Source: Siphonodentalium dalli (taxonomy: Eukaryota; Mollusca; Scaphopoda; Gadilida; Siphonodentaliidae). From it: a stretch of 64,000 bases of DNA. How positions within the stretch are numbered: position 1 is the first letter of the stretch; the number at the start of each line of letters is the position of its first letter. The stretch is taken from assembly GCA_032622095.1 (NCBI GenBank), contig CP136061.1, positions 261,240,077 to 261,304,076 of the forward strand, given 5' to 3'. The notes below the pieces were generated by a model. That model did not search any database. It saw nothing but the letters and a program-made list of their open reading frames with translations, and was not told where the DNA came from. Positions 21,816 to 33,169 of this stretch are shown piece by piece. The position numbers and the translations under genes are program-made.

Positions 21816-22721
21816 TCTGACATCAAGTTGGCAAAATTTAATAAATGAATGTTCTGCTAACGAGGCAACCAAACTGAAAATTAATTCAGTTATCTACCAT
21901 TCATAATCTACAGACCAACATACGCACCACACCAAAAACATCTGGAAATACAGCGAAATACATTAAATGGCATTGGCTCAGTTGAACTGCATAATTATAT
22001 AAATCATGTACATGTATGCGTGGTAAAGTTTAAGCATGATGGACTTGTCGATGACAGATTTAAAGGTGATATGCAACGGTTTTCATAATTTGGCTAAAAA
22101 TGAATTTAATTGGTCGCCGGTTTGGTCAGAAGAATATCCCGAAAACGCGATATTTTACCGACGCACCTATCTGCCGATACGATACGACACGATACGATGT
22201 ATTTGCATAAACACCAATAAAGGCAGTATGCTAACAATACAATTCATAATAAAACAATAAACAATTAATAAACTATGTGAACATGCATGGTAACGTTTCA
22301 ACGTTTCAAGATAGGTTTTCCCGTTTCAGTGAAAACGTCATGACTTATCTCCATGCATAGTTTGTGACTTCACGAATTGACAAGAGAAAGTAGAGTTTAT
22401 GGCCTGTCTCCAAATTGTTTACAAAATCATATCATATTTACCCAAAAAAGTAAGCTAACGTATTGCTCGTGCATTATATGTCACAGTTTCAAAAATACAC
22501 TTCTTTTTTTTAAACTGAAAGACAAACTCCGACTCAACTAATTTAGTTTAAAACACGATGTCACACATGTGTAAATCTTTGATTAACATTTGTCAACGTG
22601 CTCATTACCTAAACGACTGTTCTCTGTAAATGGTATAATGTCACATATCACGGGACTGAGAATCATAATGCTGATGGAATTCCGAATGAGAACGATTGTT
22701 CTCCTAATGAAATTTAGTTAA

Positions 22722-23194
22722 TTAACCCTTTCAGTGCCAGGGGCCGATCTCATCGGCCCTAATTTACGGTCTGTAAAATCGGCCCTAAAACAAAACAAAA
22801 AATGTTTGTTTTTTTTTGGATTTGTTTGGGGATATTTTGGGTATGCTTAAGCATGCTATAGCGAATTTAAAAAACAAACTGGATAAAAGCTTAGGGGCAT
22901 GTCATAACTCAAAACTATCACCAAGTATTCATAGTAATAATTTTGATGCCCATGAAAAACGTAAGATTCCCTGGCACTAAACCTTCAAAATAAGTCCGTT
23001 AAAGAATATAAGAAAAAATTATTAAAATTATAAAGAATTGTAAAAAATAATAACAAATAATGAAAAATTGTTAGGCCAATGCATTCTCTTATAGATGCGA
23101 GGCGACCTATGGTCGACTCGCATATATAAGAGAATACATTGGCACAGGGTATATGGGTTGATACAAAAATCGGACCTGGCACTGAAAGGGTTAA
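22722..23194. mobile_element. TTAA-flanked MITE with CCCTTTCAGTGCCAGG ends
   Basis: TTAA at 22722-22725 and 23191-23194 with 16-bp termini CCCTTTCAGTGCCAGG / CCTGGCACTGAAAGGG. Near the left end is a short GGGCCGAT..ATCGGCCC palindrome. Near the right end is one 67-bp hairpin (23076-23142) preceded by TTGTTAGG and followed by CACAGGGT, exactly as in the other families. Only one hairpin is present. Confidence 0.9.
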
Positions 23195-24980
23195 GGCGGT
23201 ATTTTAATAATCCGTTCGCCCACAATTAGACATATAAATTCCTGAGTAAAATTGTGTTTGTATACATATACCAAGATTAAGATATATACTTATATTGTGT
23301 TCATGTGCGCAACGATTCAACATAAATTATATGCGTCTTCCAGAAATGTTTCGATGAACCGAAAATAAATAATAACAGTTCCAGCCAATCAGATCTTTGT
23401 TTTCTGCAACAAACAAACAAGTCGTATTACAATATTTTATATATTCCTGTCAAATTTACACAAAATGTGTTTCAAATTATTGCCGCGTATTTGACCCTTG
23501 GCTTTGAAGTAACCGCCAATCATTCATCTCGAAATGAAAAGAGACAAAGTACATGCGACAATGTAGTAATTCCAGGATGCACGTGATTAATCCTAAGTCG
23601 AATTGTCACTCTGTGTGTTTCTGAGTATGCTGTAAAACATCGTGGTCGCGACTACATAATGTAAACAATGCACAAATCTTAGAAAATACATGCACAGTAT
23701 CACTAAATTGACCATTAAAGGGCAGTCAAATTACTGCTATTCTGGTAGGTCAAATGGACTCCCGCTATAGTTACCTGTATATGACCCGCTTACTTTACTG
23801 GCGAACGTAGAAATTGTATCAATATAAAGCCACAGAGACAGGCCTTGATTTTACCACTGGGAGGGTAACCCCCTATATATAATGACAAAATAAGTAATAG
23901 CGAACCAAAGCCAGACGCTTTGGGTCGTATATATAGACTATATCTGATTTTGTGACATCACCAATTATTATTTAATACGACGCTGTTGTTTTGAATTTAT
24001 GTGACCACTTTGTCGCACAATAGATGGATGGGCGTAAAGCATTAATGTCGTAATCGGAAACAATTGAAGTATTTATTTATAAACAGTTATTTACAATAAA
24101 TTTGTTCATATTAGATCAATTTCCTACGTTTATTAGCAAAAAACCAGTTACGACGTCATGATGTCATTTGTCTTGGCGGGGCAGAATCCAAACAAGGCTG
24201 CAATTGTCATGTCGAACCGGACAACTGATTTCGCCTCACTAGATTAGGTGTCCGTGTGAACCCTTATCTCTAGTTGTGAATCTCGGATTTCTCATACACC
24301 CGAATATATGATTGACCTAATTTATACACTAAATTGTTAGGTGGGCCACCTCTTTCGATGAGCCCTTGTGTCCGGAGTGTAATTAATAATAATCACCCAA
24401 CGGAGTAAGGCTTAAGTGAATCTTATTTGATGGGAATAGATATCAATGAACTTATTTTTATAACATTAAAAAACCCACATATATACCCTTATGTGTGTGA
24501 TTTAGCTGCGGTTCGTTAATTACGCTAGCGTATATGGTCATGCATATTAGTTCTGTATTATAAATGTATGTAAGTTCGTGGCTATTATATGTGCCATCTA
24601 TGCGAATATGCCGCGTTTGAATCCTATTATTTGAACTATCGGTATATATAAGATAGAATCTCGACTCACTGACAAGGTACGTAGTTACATACATACCGTA
24701 TACCATAATAACTCCATGACATCTGGACAGAAGCTAATGGTGTACTGTAACACACAAAGTCGCTCATTTCTGGACGCCATTACTGTTACATCAATCCGTG
24801 ACGTAACAATTCATGGGAGATAAGTCATGACGTTTTTGTCTTAACGTACACTGTGGGAGTTGACGTAACGGCGATTTCTAGGCTTCCCGGCTGTCTAGAG
24901 ACTTCGCGTTTCCACGTGTTGGGATCAGAGCTGACCATGTCACATTGATATGAGGGGCATAGACCAATCTAGAAACAGTT
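23195..24980. other. Intergenic DNA, no feature seen
   Basis: No match to the repeat families found elsewhere in the window and no convincing coding frame. It is one of the longer quiet stretches. Confidence 0.4.
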
Positions 24981-24984
24981 GCAT

Positions 24985-26560
24985 GTCATATTTAAGCCAA
25001 GACAATGAGTATACAGTCCCAAACACTGATATTGGTCGAGTATTGATCAGTAATTGTTGTGCAAGAATCTAAAGGTTCCTTTTAATGATAATGATCGATT
25101 CCGAACGTATCCATTTAACATGACATGCAAGCTATCTCATGTTAATCATCCAGTTAACATGACATGCAAGCTATCTCATGTTAATCATCCATTTAACATG
25201 ACATGCAGGCTATCTCATGTTAATCATCCATTTAACATGACATGCAAGCTATCTCATGTTAATCATCCATTTAACATGACATGCAGGCTATCTCATGTTA
25301 ATCATCCAGTTAACATGACATGCAAGCTATCTCATGTTAATCATCCATTTAACATGACATGCAGGCTATCTCATGTTAATCATCCATTTAACATGACATG
25401 CAAGCTATCTCATGTTAATCATCCATTTAACATGACATGCAAGCTATCTCATGGTAATCATCCATTTAACATGACATGCAAGCTATCTCATGTTAATCAT
25501 CCATTTAACATGACATGCAAGCTATCTCATGTTAATCATCCATTTAACATGACATGCAAGCTATCTCGTGTTGATCAAATTACCATGAGTTATTAATCAT
25601 TTAACATGACATGCAAGCTATCTCATGTTGATCATCCATTTAACATGACATTCAAGCTATCTCATGTTAATCATCCATTTAACATGACATGCAAGCTATC
25701 TCATGTTAATCATCCATTTAACATGACATGCAAGCTATCTCATGGTAATCATCCATTTAACATGACATGCAAGCTATCTCATGTTAATCATCCATTTAAC
25801 ATGACATGCAGGCTATCTCATGTTGATCAAAGTATCATGAATTATAAATCATTTAACATGACATGCAAGCTATCTCATGTTGATCATCCATATAACATGA
25901 CATGCAAGCTATCTCATGTTAATCATCCATTTAACATGACATGCAAGCTATCTCATGTTAATCATCCATTTAACATGACATGCAAGCTATCTCATGTTAA
26001 TCATCCATTTAACATGACATGCAAGCTATCGCATGTTAATCATCCATTTAACATGACATGCAAGCTATCTCATGTTGATCAAAGTATCATGAATTATAAA
26101 TCATTTAACATGACATGCAAGCTATCTCATGTTGATCATCCATTTAACATGACATGCAAGCTATCTCATGTTAAGCATCCATTTAACATGACATGCAAGC
26201 TATCTCATGTTAATCATCCATTTAACATGACATGCAAGCTATCTCATGTTGATCAAAGTATCATGAATTATAAATCATTTAACGTGACATGCAAGCTATC
26301 TCATGTTGATCATCCATTTAACATGACATGCAAGCTATATCATGTTAATCATCCATTTAACATGACATGCAAGCTATCTCATGTTAATCATCCATTTAAC
26401 ATGACATGCAAGCTATCTCATGTTGATCAAAGTACCATGAGTTATTAATGGGTGTCATCCAATGCGACAACAATAGACTATTGATGATCTTGGATAATCC
26501 TTGGATAATACTGCTCTGTTTGTGGGTTCTGTCGACTGTCGCTTTTGTGCCAAGGCGGGA
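24985..26560. mobile_element. Dispersed element carrying an expanded 39-bp minisatellite
   Basis: The left flank (GTCCCAAACACTGATATTGG, then GAATCTAAAGGTTCC and TTTTAATGATAATGATCGATTCC) and right flank (ATGAGTTATTAATGG, GTGTCATC.AATG, GGGTTCTGT.GACTGTCG) match 55725-56075, where only one repeat unit is present. The two are therefore copies of one element differing mainly in unit number. The architecture (unique flanks, central tandem repeats, no ORF) recalls the pearl/HINE-type elements described from bivalves and other invertebrates; assignment is an inference. Confidence 0.75.
25112..26448. repeat. 39-bp minisatellite, 32 units in five blocks
   Basis: The unit begins AACATGACATGCAAGCTATC and continues TCATGTTAATCATCCATTT. 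Units group in blocks of 12, 6, 6, 4 and 4. The last unit of each block ends GTTGATCAAA, followed by a 17-27-bp linker (TCATGAATTATAAATCATTT in three), and most blocks restart with a GTTGATCATCC variant. The unit length is divisible by three, so long open frames (25054-25596 and 25606-26448) with a 13-residue period run through it. The stop between them and the absence of any domain argue that this is not a gene. Confidence 0.93.
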
Positions 26561-27735
26561 CATGCGTCAAATGCTAATCTACAGATATGTCATATGAAGT
26601 ACAATCGCTTAGTGTAGTTCACCCTGTCATTTGTAAGATAGTCAAATCCACCAATAGATTCAACAAGGGGAGACAATCCGCATGTTCACCACAAGAACTG
26701 TCATAATGTGTTTATTAAACCGAATAGACTTGTCCCAAGAGCAATCTCAACGGCTATCCATTTCCGCTATCGCTCGGAAATAACCTCTCCAATAAATAGA
26801 CACCATATCTGCCGGACTATTTCAATCAAGTGATTGATCATTTTACCGGGAAATTCGTCTTTTGACCGGGAAACTCGTTTGTTGAACTTTGAACTATTTA
26901 TTGCTATTTATTACTATTTGCAATATATAATGCCTGATCAAGTTTGGTACAGTCATGAGGGGAATAAATGATGCTCCATTCACATATACGAGTCAACGGG
27001 TCAAGGTCATTGCCTTGTTAGCAGGGCCGTGTATCGTAGCCCTATGTGCATGGTTCGCGCTGCCATTTGCCAAATTTGCCATTGGCAAAAATAATTCACA
27101 TTTGGCAAAACATATTTTCATTTGGCAAAAGTTTTGGCAAGTCTCTTATTAATTTCTCAAGATAGTTAAAAATAATTGGTTAATCAATTAACCAATCATG
27201 TCAGAATTACACTATATTTGTATATTAGTGGTGTTTTTGGAAAAGTAAATACCTATCAATATGTCGATAATCGGATATACTGCGGCATGATAGGGTGGAG
27301 GGATTACTAGTATTTGTTGCAGTGGTGTTTACTTAGCTCATCCTCTTTTGACGAGCCCTTCTGAGAAAGGAACCCTACGATCGCATTGTTCAGTCATTGG
27401 TTTATTGTTGAATGATAAACCTCAATACAGAGGCGATAATAATTAATAATTAACTGCTTTCCTATTTATATCATAAGTCGTTCAAATAGCGATTATCGAA
27501 ATATAAGACTCTTTGTTGCATAAATGAATACTATCAGTGATAGCATTTGGCAACTTCTTAACGAATTTGGCACAAAATATTTTCATTATGCAAAATATTT
27601 GGCAAAAGTAACTTTCGGTCCAGCGCGGACCCTGCCTATGTGAACATGGTGTATATTTATGGGAGAGGTTATTTTAACGCGAAAGCGGATATGGCCGAGT
27701 CGTTGTGATTGGTCACACGAGTTGTGACGGGATAT
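26560..27735. repeat. TTTGGCAAAA-rich segment with inverted edges
   Basis: GCCAAATTTGCCATTGGCAAAA and TTTGGCAAAA copies cluster at 27062-27140 and again at 27545-27612. AGGGCCG..CCCTATGTG at ~27023-27048 faces GCGGACCCTGCCTATGTG at ~27625-27642. It may be a degraded foldback; boundaries are uncertain. No gene is seen in 26560-27735. Confidence 0.4.
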
Positions 27736-27738
27736 GGA

Positions 27739-27857
27739 TGACTAGACACTGGTATAGATCATGTCGATTAACTTCGTCGGAATGTCTAGACGCTGATATA
27801 TATCATGTTGATTAACATCGCCAGAATGTCTAGACGCTGACATACAGCATGTTGATC
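27739..27857. repeat. ~45-bp tandem repeat, 2.7 copies
   Basis: GTCTAGACGCTGATATA.ATCATGTTGATTAAC(A/T)TCG(C/T)C(A/G)GAAT is repeated with scattered substitutions. Confidence 0.8.
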
Positions 27858-28144
27858 GGGCCGAAGATCACGTGACTTCGTCTATAATAAAATCTTCGGC
27901 TAACTTCGGAATTTTTTATAATCGTTATAAAAATAACGAATGGTGGCCGAATATCAGATTATATGCGCCGAATGGACATTATATATATATATTATCGGTA
28001 TATTGAAAGAAAATATTTATTTTTTTCAGCACCGTATTCCTTTAAGAAAGAAATAATAACAAAGAAATATATTCCCATTGTTATTTTTTCGATTTTATAA
28101 GATTCCCTGTCAAAACTTCAAAAAGTTCCCAGGTTTTGTATACT

Positions 28145-28262
28145 GGTGGAATAAGATCTCTACGAACGTTAGCCATAGTAGAGATGCATGGCATGATATG
28201 GTGGAATAAGATCTCTTCGAACGTTAGCCAATTATAGTAGAGATGCATGACATGATATAATA
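28145..28262. repeat. ~55-bp tandem duplication
   Basis: GGTGGAATAAGATCTCT(A/T)CGAACGTTAGCCA..TAGTAGAGATGCATG(G/A)CATGATAT occurs twice. The second copy has a 4-bp insertion. Confidence 0.9.
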
Positions 28263-28265
28263 TAC

Positions 28266-28292
28266 TGTGTAGAAATGAGAACGCTCCGATGG
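28266..28292. repeat. Single unit of the 41-bp minisatellite at 56.1 kb
   Basis: GTGTAGAAATGAGAACGCTCCGATGG matches the start of the 41-bp repeat array at 56125-56700, but only one unit occurs here. Confidence 0.65.
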
Positions 28293-28496
28293 TTTATTCC
28301 GAATATTTGAACTTATACAAACGTTCATAAACCACACAATGGAAACAATCATAAGATACAATACAATATTTCATTGATATGTCCGGAATTGAAGTGACGA
28401 AAAAAACAGAAAACAAAAACGTTTCGACCGATATATCTTAGGGTTCTAAGCAAAAACAAGGAAGGAACTACATTGATATGCTTATTCTCTGTATTC

Positions 28497-28905
28497 TACG
28501 GGGGTGGGGTCGCAAAAATAATTCAGGCACGTATGCTAATTTTTACTTTTCGACCCTTGTTGTGACCCACCCACCCCCGCGTCCAAATGTTTTTCCGTTT
28601 TCGACAGTTTTTTTCGACCATTTTTGGGTCATTCGGCCGAAAAAACATGGCTGCCAGCGGCCATATTGGATTTCAAAATTTGCAACAAAATACAACATGA
28701 TAACTGCCTGCAGTCAGTTTAGCAGTTAGAATTACATTATTTCTCTTATTCTAAGGTGTTTTCAGCCAAACTCATTGCAAAAACAGTAAAAACATATGCA
28801 GGAAAAAACATTTGAGTTACGGAAAAAACATTTGTTTTTGTCCCATCGACCACCCACCCAGTGCAACCATCCCGGCATACGTGCCCGGAAAAAATCCCCC
28901 CTGTA
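28497..28905. mobile_element. Foldback element with GGGGG..CAGGCACGTATG ends
   Basis: GGGGGTGGGG(T)..AATTCAGGCACGTATGC on the left is mirrored by GGCATACGTGCCCGGAAAAAATCCCCCC on the right. (ACCC)n blocks (CACCCACCCC / CCACCCACCC) lie inside both arms. A GCTGCCAGCGGCCATATTGG block in the centre is shared with 40705. A single related arm is at ~12402-12450. Confidence 0.65.
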
Positions 28906-29082
28906 TACTATGTACATAAATGGTTGTTGAGAAATATAAATGGAGATGGTATACAAAATATAGAGAGATAGAAGAAACCGTGAGATATGCATGTATATAT
29001 ACATAACATCAATGCGGGCTGGTACTTCCATCTGGGTAGAAATAATTATACTGACTTATGTCAATATCGTCACCATACATAT

Positions 29083-29215
29083 TCATCATCATCATCATCA
29101 TCATCATTTACTACCACTAGCCTCATCAATTATCACCGCTATCATAATCAGCATAGTCGGCATCGGCATCATCATCGGCACTACTACAATCATCATCTTC
29201 TTCATGATCACAGTC
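29083..29215. repeat. TCA trinucleotide microsatellite and CAT-rich tail
   Basis: (TCA)8-9 at 29083-29108, followed by interrupted CAT/CAC-rich sequence. Confidence 0.85.
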
Positions 29216-29540
29216 AGTATCATTACTTGTTTAGATAGGTACATAATGGCCGACAAACGCTAAAATGCTAACAAAAAGCCCAAATGTTTGTAAAAATCCA
29301 TAGGTTGTGGTGGTGAGTACCGTTGTGTCCTGTGTGAAAACCAGACTGATGATTATACAGCATATGAAGACTGTTTGACGAGAGCACATATCCCTGGTAT
29401 CCAACTATATCACGGTGGGTAGGAATAAGTTGATAGGTGTGTATAACACACTAGAAAATGGTATACAAGCATCCAATTTTACAAAAACAAATTATACATA
29501 TCCCCTGCATATCAAGTGAGATAGGATTATCCGCTGCAGG

Positions 29541-30016
29541 CTATTAAATGAACCGAACATAATGTTTTGTTTGGCTATTTTACATGAACCGAACATATGT
29601 TTTGTTTGGCTATTTTACATGAACCGAACATATGTTTTGTTTGGCTATTTTACATGAACCGAACATATGTTTTGTTTGGCTATTACATGAACCGAACCTA
29701 TGTTTTGATTGGCTATTGTATGAACCGAACATATGTTTTGATTGGCTATTACATGAACCGAACATATGTTTTGATTGGCTATTACATGAACCGGACATAT
29801 GTTTTGATTGGCTATTAAACGAACCGAGCATATGTTTTGTTTGGCTTATATGAACCGAACATATGTTTTGATTGGCTATTACATGGACCGAACATATGTT
29901 TTGGTTGGCTATTACATGGTCCGAACATATTGTTTTGGTTGGCTATTACATGAACCGAACATATGTTTTGGTTGGCTGTTACATGAACCGAACATATGTT
30001 TTGGTTGGCTATTTGG
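29541..30016. repeat. ~35-bp minisatellite, ~13 copies
   Basis: The unit is TGAACCGAACATATGTTTTG(A/G/T)TTGGCTATTACA, with length variation at ATTTTACA/ATTACA/TTATA. Variants segregate by block: TTTGTTTGG first, TTTGATTGG in the middle, TTTGGTTGG last, as expected of local unit spreading. Frames open on both strands are a by-product. Confidence 0.93.
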
Positions 30017-30544
30017 CTATAATACATTTTAAGCTGATATCATCTCAGGACAATTAACAGAATCTAAACTTTCGAGCCACTGTTGACATTTTGTAGTCAT
30101 ATTCAGGACATATCAGTTGTTAAGCTCCAATTCAACTAGAGTTGATATATCTTGAAAATAAATAATATATAGAGAGGATATTTACCAGGCTGCAATTAGA
30201 AATATTAGTTTATAAACTGCTGATATATGCAAACCTATGGCATTGCATGGATACACACATTTTCATAATTTCTAACTATTTCCTGATTAGTCTGTCAACC
30301 AGTTCATTATCTCGCATTATTCCATACCACTTGTGTTAGTTGGAATACTGGAGCAACTTATATAATACTGAATGACAAGCAGTCCCTATGCCAGACTTGG
30401 ATGATTTAGGTGTTGTGATAGTAAAATATCATCTGAGTTTATAACTATATTCTAGCCATTGGTAGTCACTTTAATGTTTGAGATAGTTGCTTGGTCGATC
30501 TTGTTTCATGCACACTATTATCTAGGCTTTAGGTTCTTATTTAC

Positions 30545-30938
30545 GCTGAAATGGTCATTGTCACCCCCTTTCGTTCAGTTGAGTACCCAGCTTTTTAAAA
30601 CTTTCAGTTGGGTACCCAGCTTTTGTAACATTTACATTTGGGTACCCAGCTTTATTAAAGCAGACTTCAGCATTTATATGACTTTGCCAACATTTCTTCT
30701 CCGCTATTATTTTCAAGCAACGTGACAAATATATATCATATAAACAAGTAATCACAAATTTAACAGGTTCATTTCGCAATCAATTGACGTCGATCACTAA
30801 TTATATCACGTTCTGTGTGAGATTTCATAAAGCTGGGTACCCAAATGTAAACTTTACAAAAGCTGGGTACCCGACTGGAAATTAATAAAAGCTGGGTACC
30901 CGACTGAACGAAAGAGGGTGATAGTGAACATTTCAGCC
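30545..30938. mobile_element. Foldback element with iterated GGGTACCCAGCTTT motif
   Basis: Terminal arms GCTGAAATG(G)TCA..TTTCGTTCAGT and ACTGAACGAAAGAGGGTGATAGTGAACATTTCAGC are inverted complements. Each arm holds three spaced copies of (G)GGTACCCAGCTTT, inverted between arms. The total is ~395 bp with an A/T-rich core and no coding capacity. Confidence 0.88.
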
Positions 30939-31021
30939 TTAGTTACATCAGGACATATTTATTTCAGTTTTTCATTTCTCGAAGCTTCTTTCCGGCGGTT
31001 GTCGTGAAGGATATTTTTTCC

Positions 31022-31590
31022 TCAGCGTCCCATATACAACATGCCATAGCTTAATGTCCCATATACAACATGCCATAGTTTAATGTCCCATATACAACAT
31101 GCCATAGCATAATGTCCCATATACAACATGCCATAGCATAATGTCCCATATACAACATACCACAGCTTAATGTTCCATATACAACAACCATAGCTTAATG
31201 TCCCATATACAACATACCATAGCTTAATGTCCCATATACAACATGCCATAGCTTAATGTCCCATATACAACATCCCATAGCTTAATGTCACACATACAAC
31301 ATACCATAGCTTAATGTCCCATATACAACATGCCATAGCTTAATGTCTCATATACAACATGCCATAGCTTAATGTCCCATATACAACATGCCATAGCTTG
31401 ATATCCCATATACAACATGCCATAGCTTATGTCCCATATACAACATACCACATCTTAATGTCCCATATACAACATGCCATAGCTTAATTACCTCAGCGTC
31501 CCATATACCACATGCCATAACTTAATCACCTCAGCGTCCCATATACAACATGCCATAGCTTAATTACCTCAGCGTCCCATATTCAACATG
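31022..31590. repeat. 29-bp minisatellite, ~19 copies
   Basis: The unit is AATGTCCCATATACAACATGCCATAGCTT, with C/A, GC/AC and single-base length variants. Towards the 3' end the unit expands with ACCTCAGCG inserts. It lies ~350 bp upstream of the GPCR start codon. Confidence 0.93.
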
Positions 31591-31659
31591 CCATCGACCG
31601 TCTACATGCATGTGTACGTCCAAATAATAGTGGCACTATTGTGTTATTTCGTTGCAGGC

Positions 31660-31810
31660 ACGTTCTCACCTGCTTGAGAATGCAACGCGTATGACATCAC
31701 TGCTTGCCCACCAAACATCTGGAACACAAGCAGGCACCACTGAGAATGCAAGTCGCATGACTTAAATGCATGTCCATCAAACATCTGGAGCAAAGGCATG
31801 CTCTACTGAA
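31660..31810. repeat. ~73-bp imperfect direct repeat
   Basis: GAGAATGCAA(C/G)(G/T)CG..ATGAC followed by CATCAAACATCTGGA(A/G)CA..AGGCA occurs twice. Lies between the minisatellite and the GPCR gene. Confidence 0.6.
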
Positions 31811-31942
31811 GTCAGTCGATCATCAATCGGTGGCGAAACATTGTATCATTCAAATGTGTGTTGTTACATAACAGCCCCAATCATGTTTGCCAGAACACAT
31901 CTCTCCGGAGTCTGAAGGAACATAAAATATATACTGCGCACA

Positions 31943-33169
31943 ATGAACGCAACAAACTCAACTGATTCTGTGGACGATGCTGAAGGTGGTGCCTTATATG
32001 TAGTGGTGTTTGTAGTTTGGCCGGCGATATTAGCTTGGATTGTTGTGGTTAATACTTTCGTTACAGTAATGACATTTGTCAACCAACAACTTCGCAATGA
32101 CCCACACTGTGCTATCATATCTGGACTGAGCATCAGTGATGGCGCTGTTGGGTTATTCGGGTTAGGGTTGCTCGCCTCTGTCACCACAGGTGGTATTCAA
32201 TCGGAGTTTGTGTGTGTAAGTGTATACCTTGGTGTATATGCAGTGTACTTTGTATCATGTTTACAAATATTACTAGTCTGTATTGAGCGTATATGCAGCA
32301 TCAAATACCCGTTACAGGTATATGTGCAGGGATGGTTCTCATTGCGGCGCAACATCGTTTACGTTGTCCTCATCTGGGTCTTCGCGTTTTCTGTATTTAC
32401 AATTCCTTTCATTCTGTGGTATAAAACTGGAAAAACAGACATATGCATAGTTCACATAATGTTTGAACCAAAACTAGGTCTTCATTATTTTGTGTCGGCC
32501 TGTGGGATACTAACCTACATTGCTACCATGATTGCATTTTCCATTCTGATATACGAGTTCAGAGGACTAAATCGACGCAGTGTGATCAACGAAAAATATA
32601 AAACGAACATGGAAACCGGCTCTCAGGCGCGGAGCAGACAACCGGGTGTCGATGGTGGAAAAATGGAATGCAGCATGACTGATTTAAACAAAAATCAAAC
32701 GGCTGAAACAGAAACACACGATAACGTCACAGTAAGAAACGTCACTGATGAATTAAAGGTTACCCGGAGCAGACAAATGCCCCTCGAAACTGCTGGTCGG
32801 AGTAATGAATTAAAGAGAACACCGAGCAAACTTAGGTCTAACAGCGAAGCGATGCGGGTACTTACGATCATCATTATCACACTATCATTTACGGTACCTG
32901 TTGGATCCTTGGCTGGCCTCATTCCTAGGATGACAATGAGCAACGAATGGGACCAGAGTATGGTCGGTAGAAGACGTCGCATGTTACTGATATATATCTC
33001 ATTGGTCAACTCCGGTATTAACCCTCTGATTTATGCTTTCGGGATGCGAAAATTTCGTGTAGCTGTGAAGGATACCTACAGAAAACTGACTGCAAGATTT
33101 AAGTGCAAGACAACATCTGGTGGGGAAGCGAGCAACAGAACTCCTCAAACGAGTGAATCGAATCAGTGA
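31943..33169 (+). CDS. Orphan rhodopsin-like (class A) G protein-coupled receptor
   Basis: A single exon of 408 codons with A at -3 of the start. Seven hydrophobic segments are at ~18-44, 57-81, 92-113, 137-159, 182-205, 304-328 and 347-366. Class A landmarks: N37 in TM1, D66 in TM2 (SISD), C91 at the TM3 start paired with probable C168 in loop 2, ERI (115-117) in place of DRY, W145 in TM4, P319 in TM6, and NPLIY (360-364) in TM7 followed by a basic helix 8 and C388. N-terminal glycosylation sequons are at N2 and N5. The third intracellular loop is long (~98 residues, Ser/Thr/Arg rich), as in aminergic receptors. The usual CWxP of TM6 is FTVP here and TM3 lacks an obvious aminergic Asp, so the ligand is unknown. 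It would signal at the plasma membrane. A small invertebrate-specific expansion is likely. Confidence 0.9.
   Translation: MNATNSTDSVDDAEGGALYVVVFVVWPAILAWIVVVNTFVTVMTFVNQQLRNDPHCAIISGLSISDGAVGLFGLGLLASVTTGGIQSEFVCVSVYLGVYAVYFVSCLQILLVCIERICSIKYPLQVYVQGWFSLRRNIVYVVLIWVFAFSVFTIPFILWYKTGKTDICIVHIMFEPKLGLHYFVSACGILTYIATMIAFSILIYEFRGLNRRSVINEKYKTNMETGSQARSRQPGVDGGKMECSMTDLNKNQTAETETHDNVTVRNVTDELKVTRSRQMPLETAGRSNELKRTPSKLRSNSEAMRVLTIIIITLSFTVPVGSLAGLIPRMTMSNEWDQSMVGRRRRMLLIYISLVNSGINPLIYAFGMRKFRVAVKDTYRKLTARFKCKTTSGGEASNRTPQTSESNQ

Noticed and set aside
25054-26448. Two long open frames with a 13-residue repeat, as if a repetitive secreted protein
   Set aside because: The period is 39 bp so any stop-free unit stays open. 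The frames are broken by a stop at the block linker, lack a signal peptide or domain, and the same element elsewhere has only one unit.
25112-26448. CRISPR-like direct repeats
   Set aside because: Units are contiguous with no variable spacers, in a eukaryotic context.
29597-30057. Open frames on both strands through the 35-bp array
   Set aside because: Several overlapping frames on both strands are open, which is expected from a stop-poor tandem unit rather than a gene.
30545-30938. GGGTACCCAGCTTT resembling a cloning-vector or recombination-cassette polylinker
   Set aside because: Six diverged copies in a symmetric foldback with genomic flanks; no vector backbone. Similarity to KpnI/att-like sequence is coincidental.
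31022-31249. Tyr/Cys-rich minus-strand frame over the 29-bp array
   Set aside because: Pure minisatellite translation; unit length is not a multiple of three and the frame fails after a few units.
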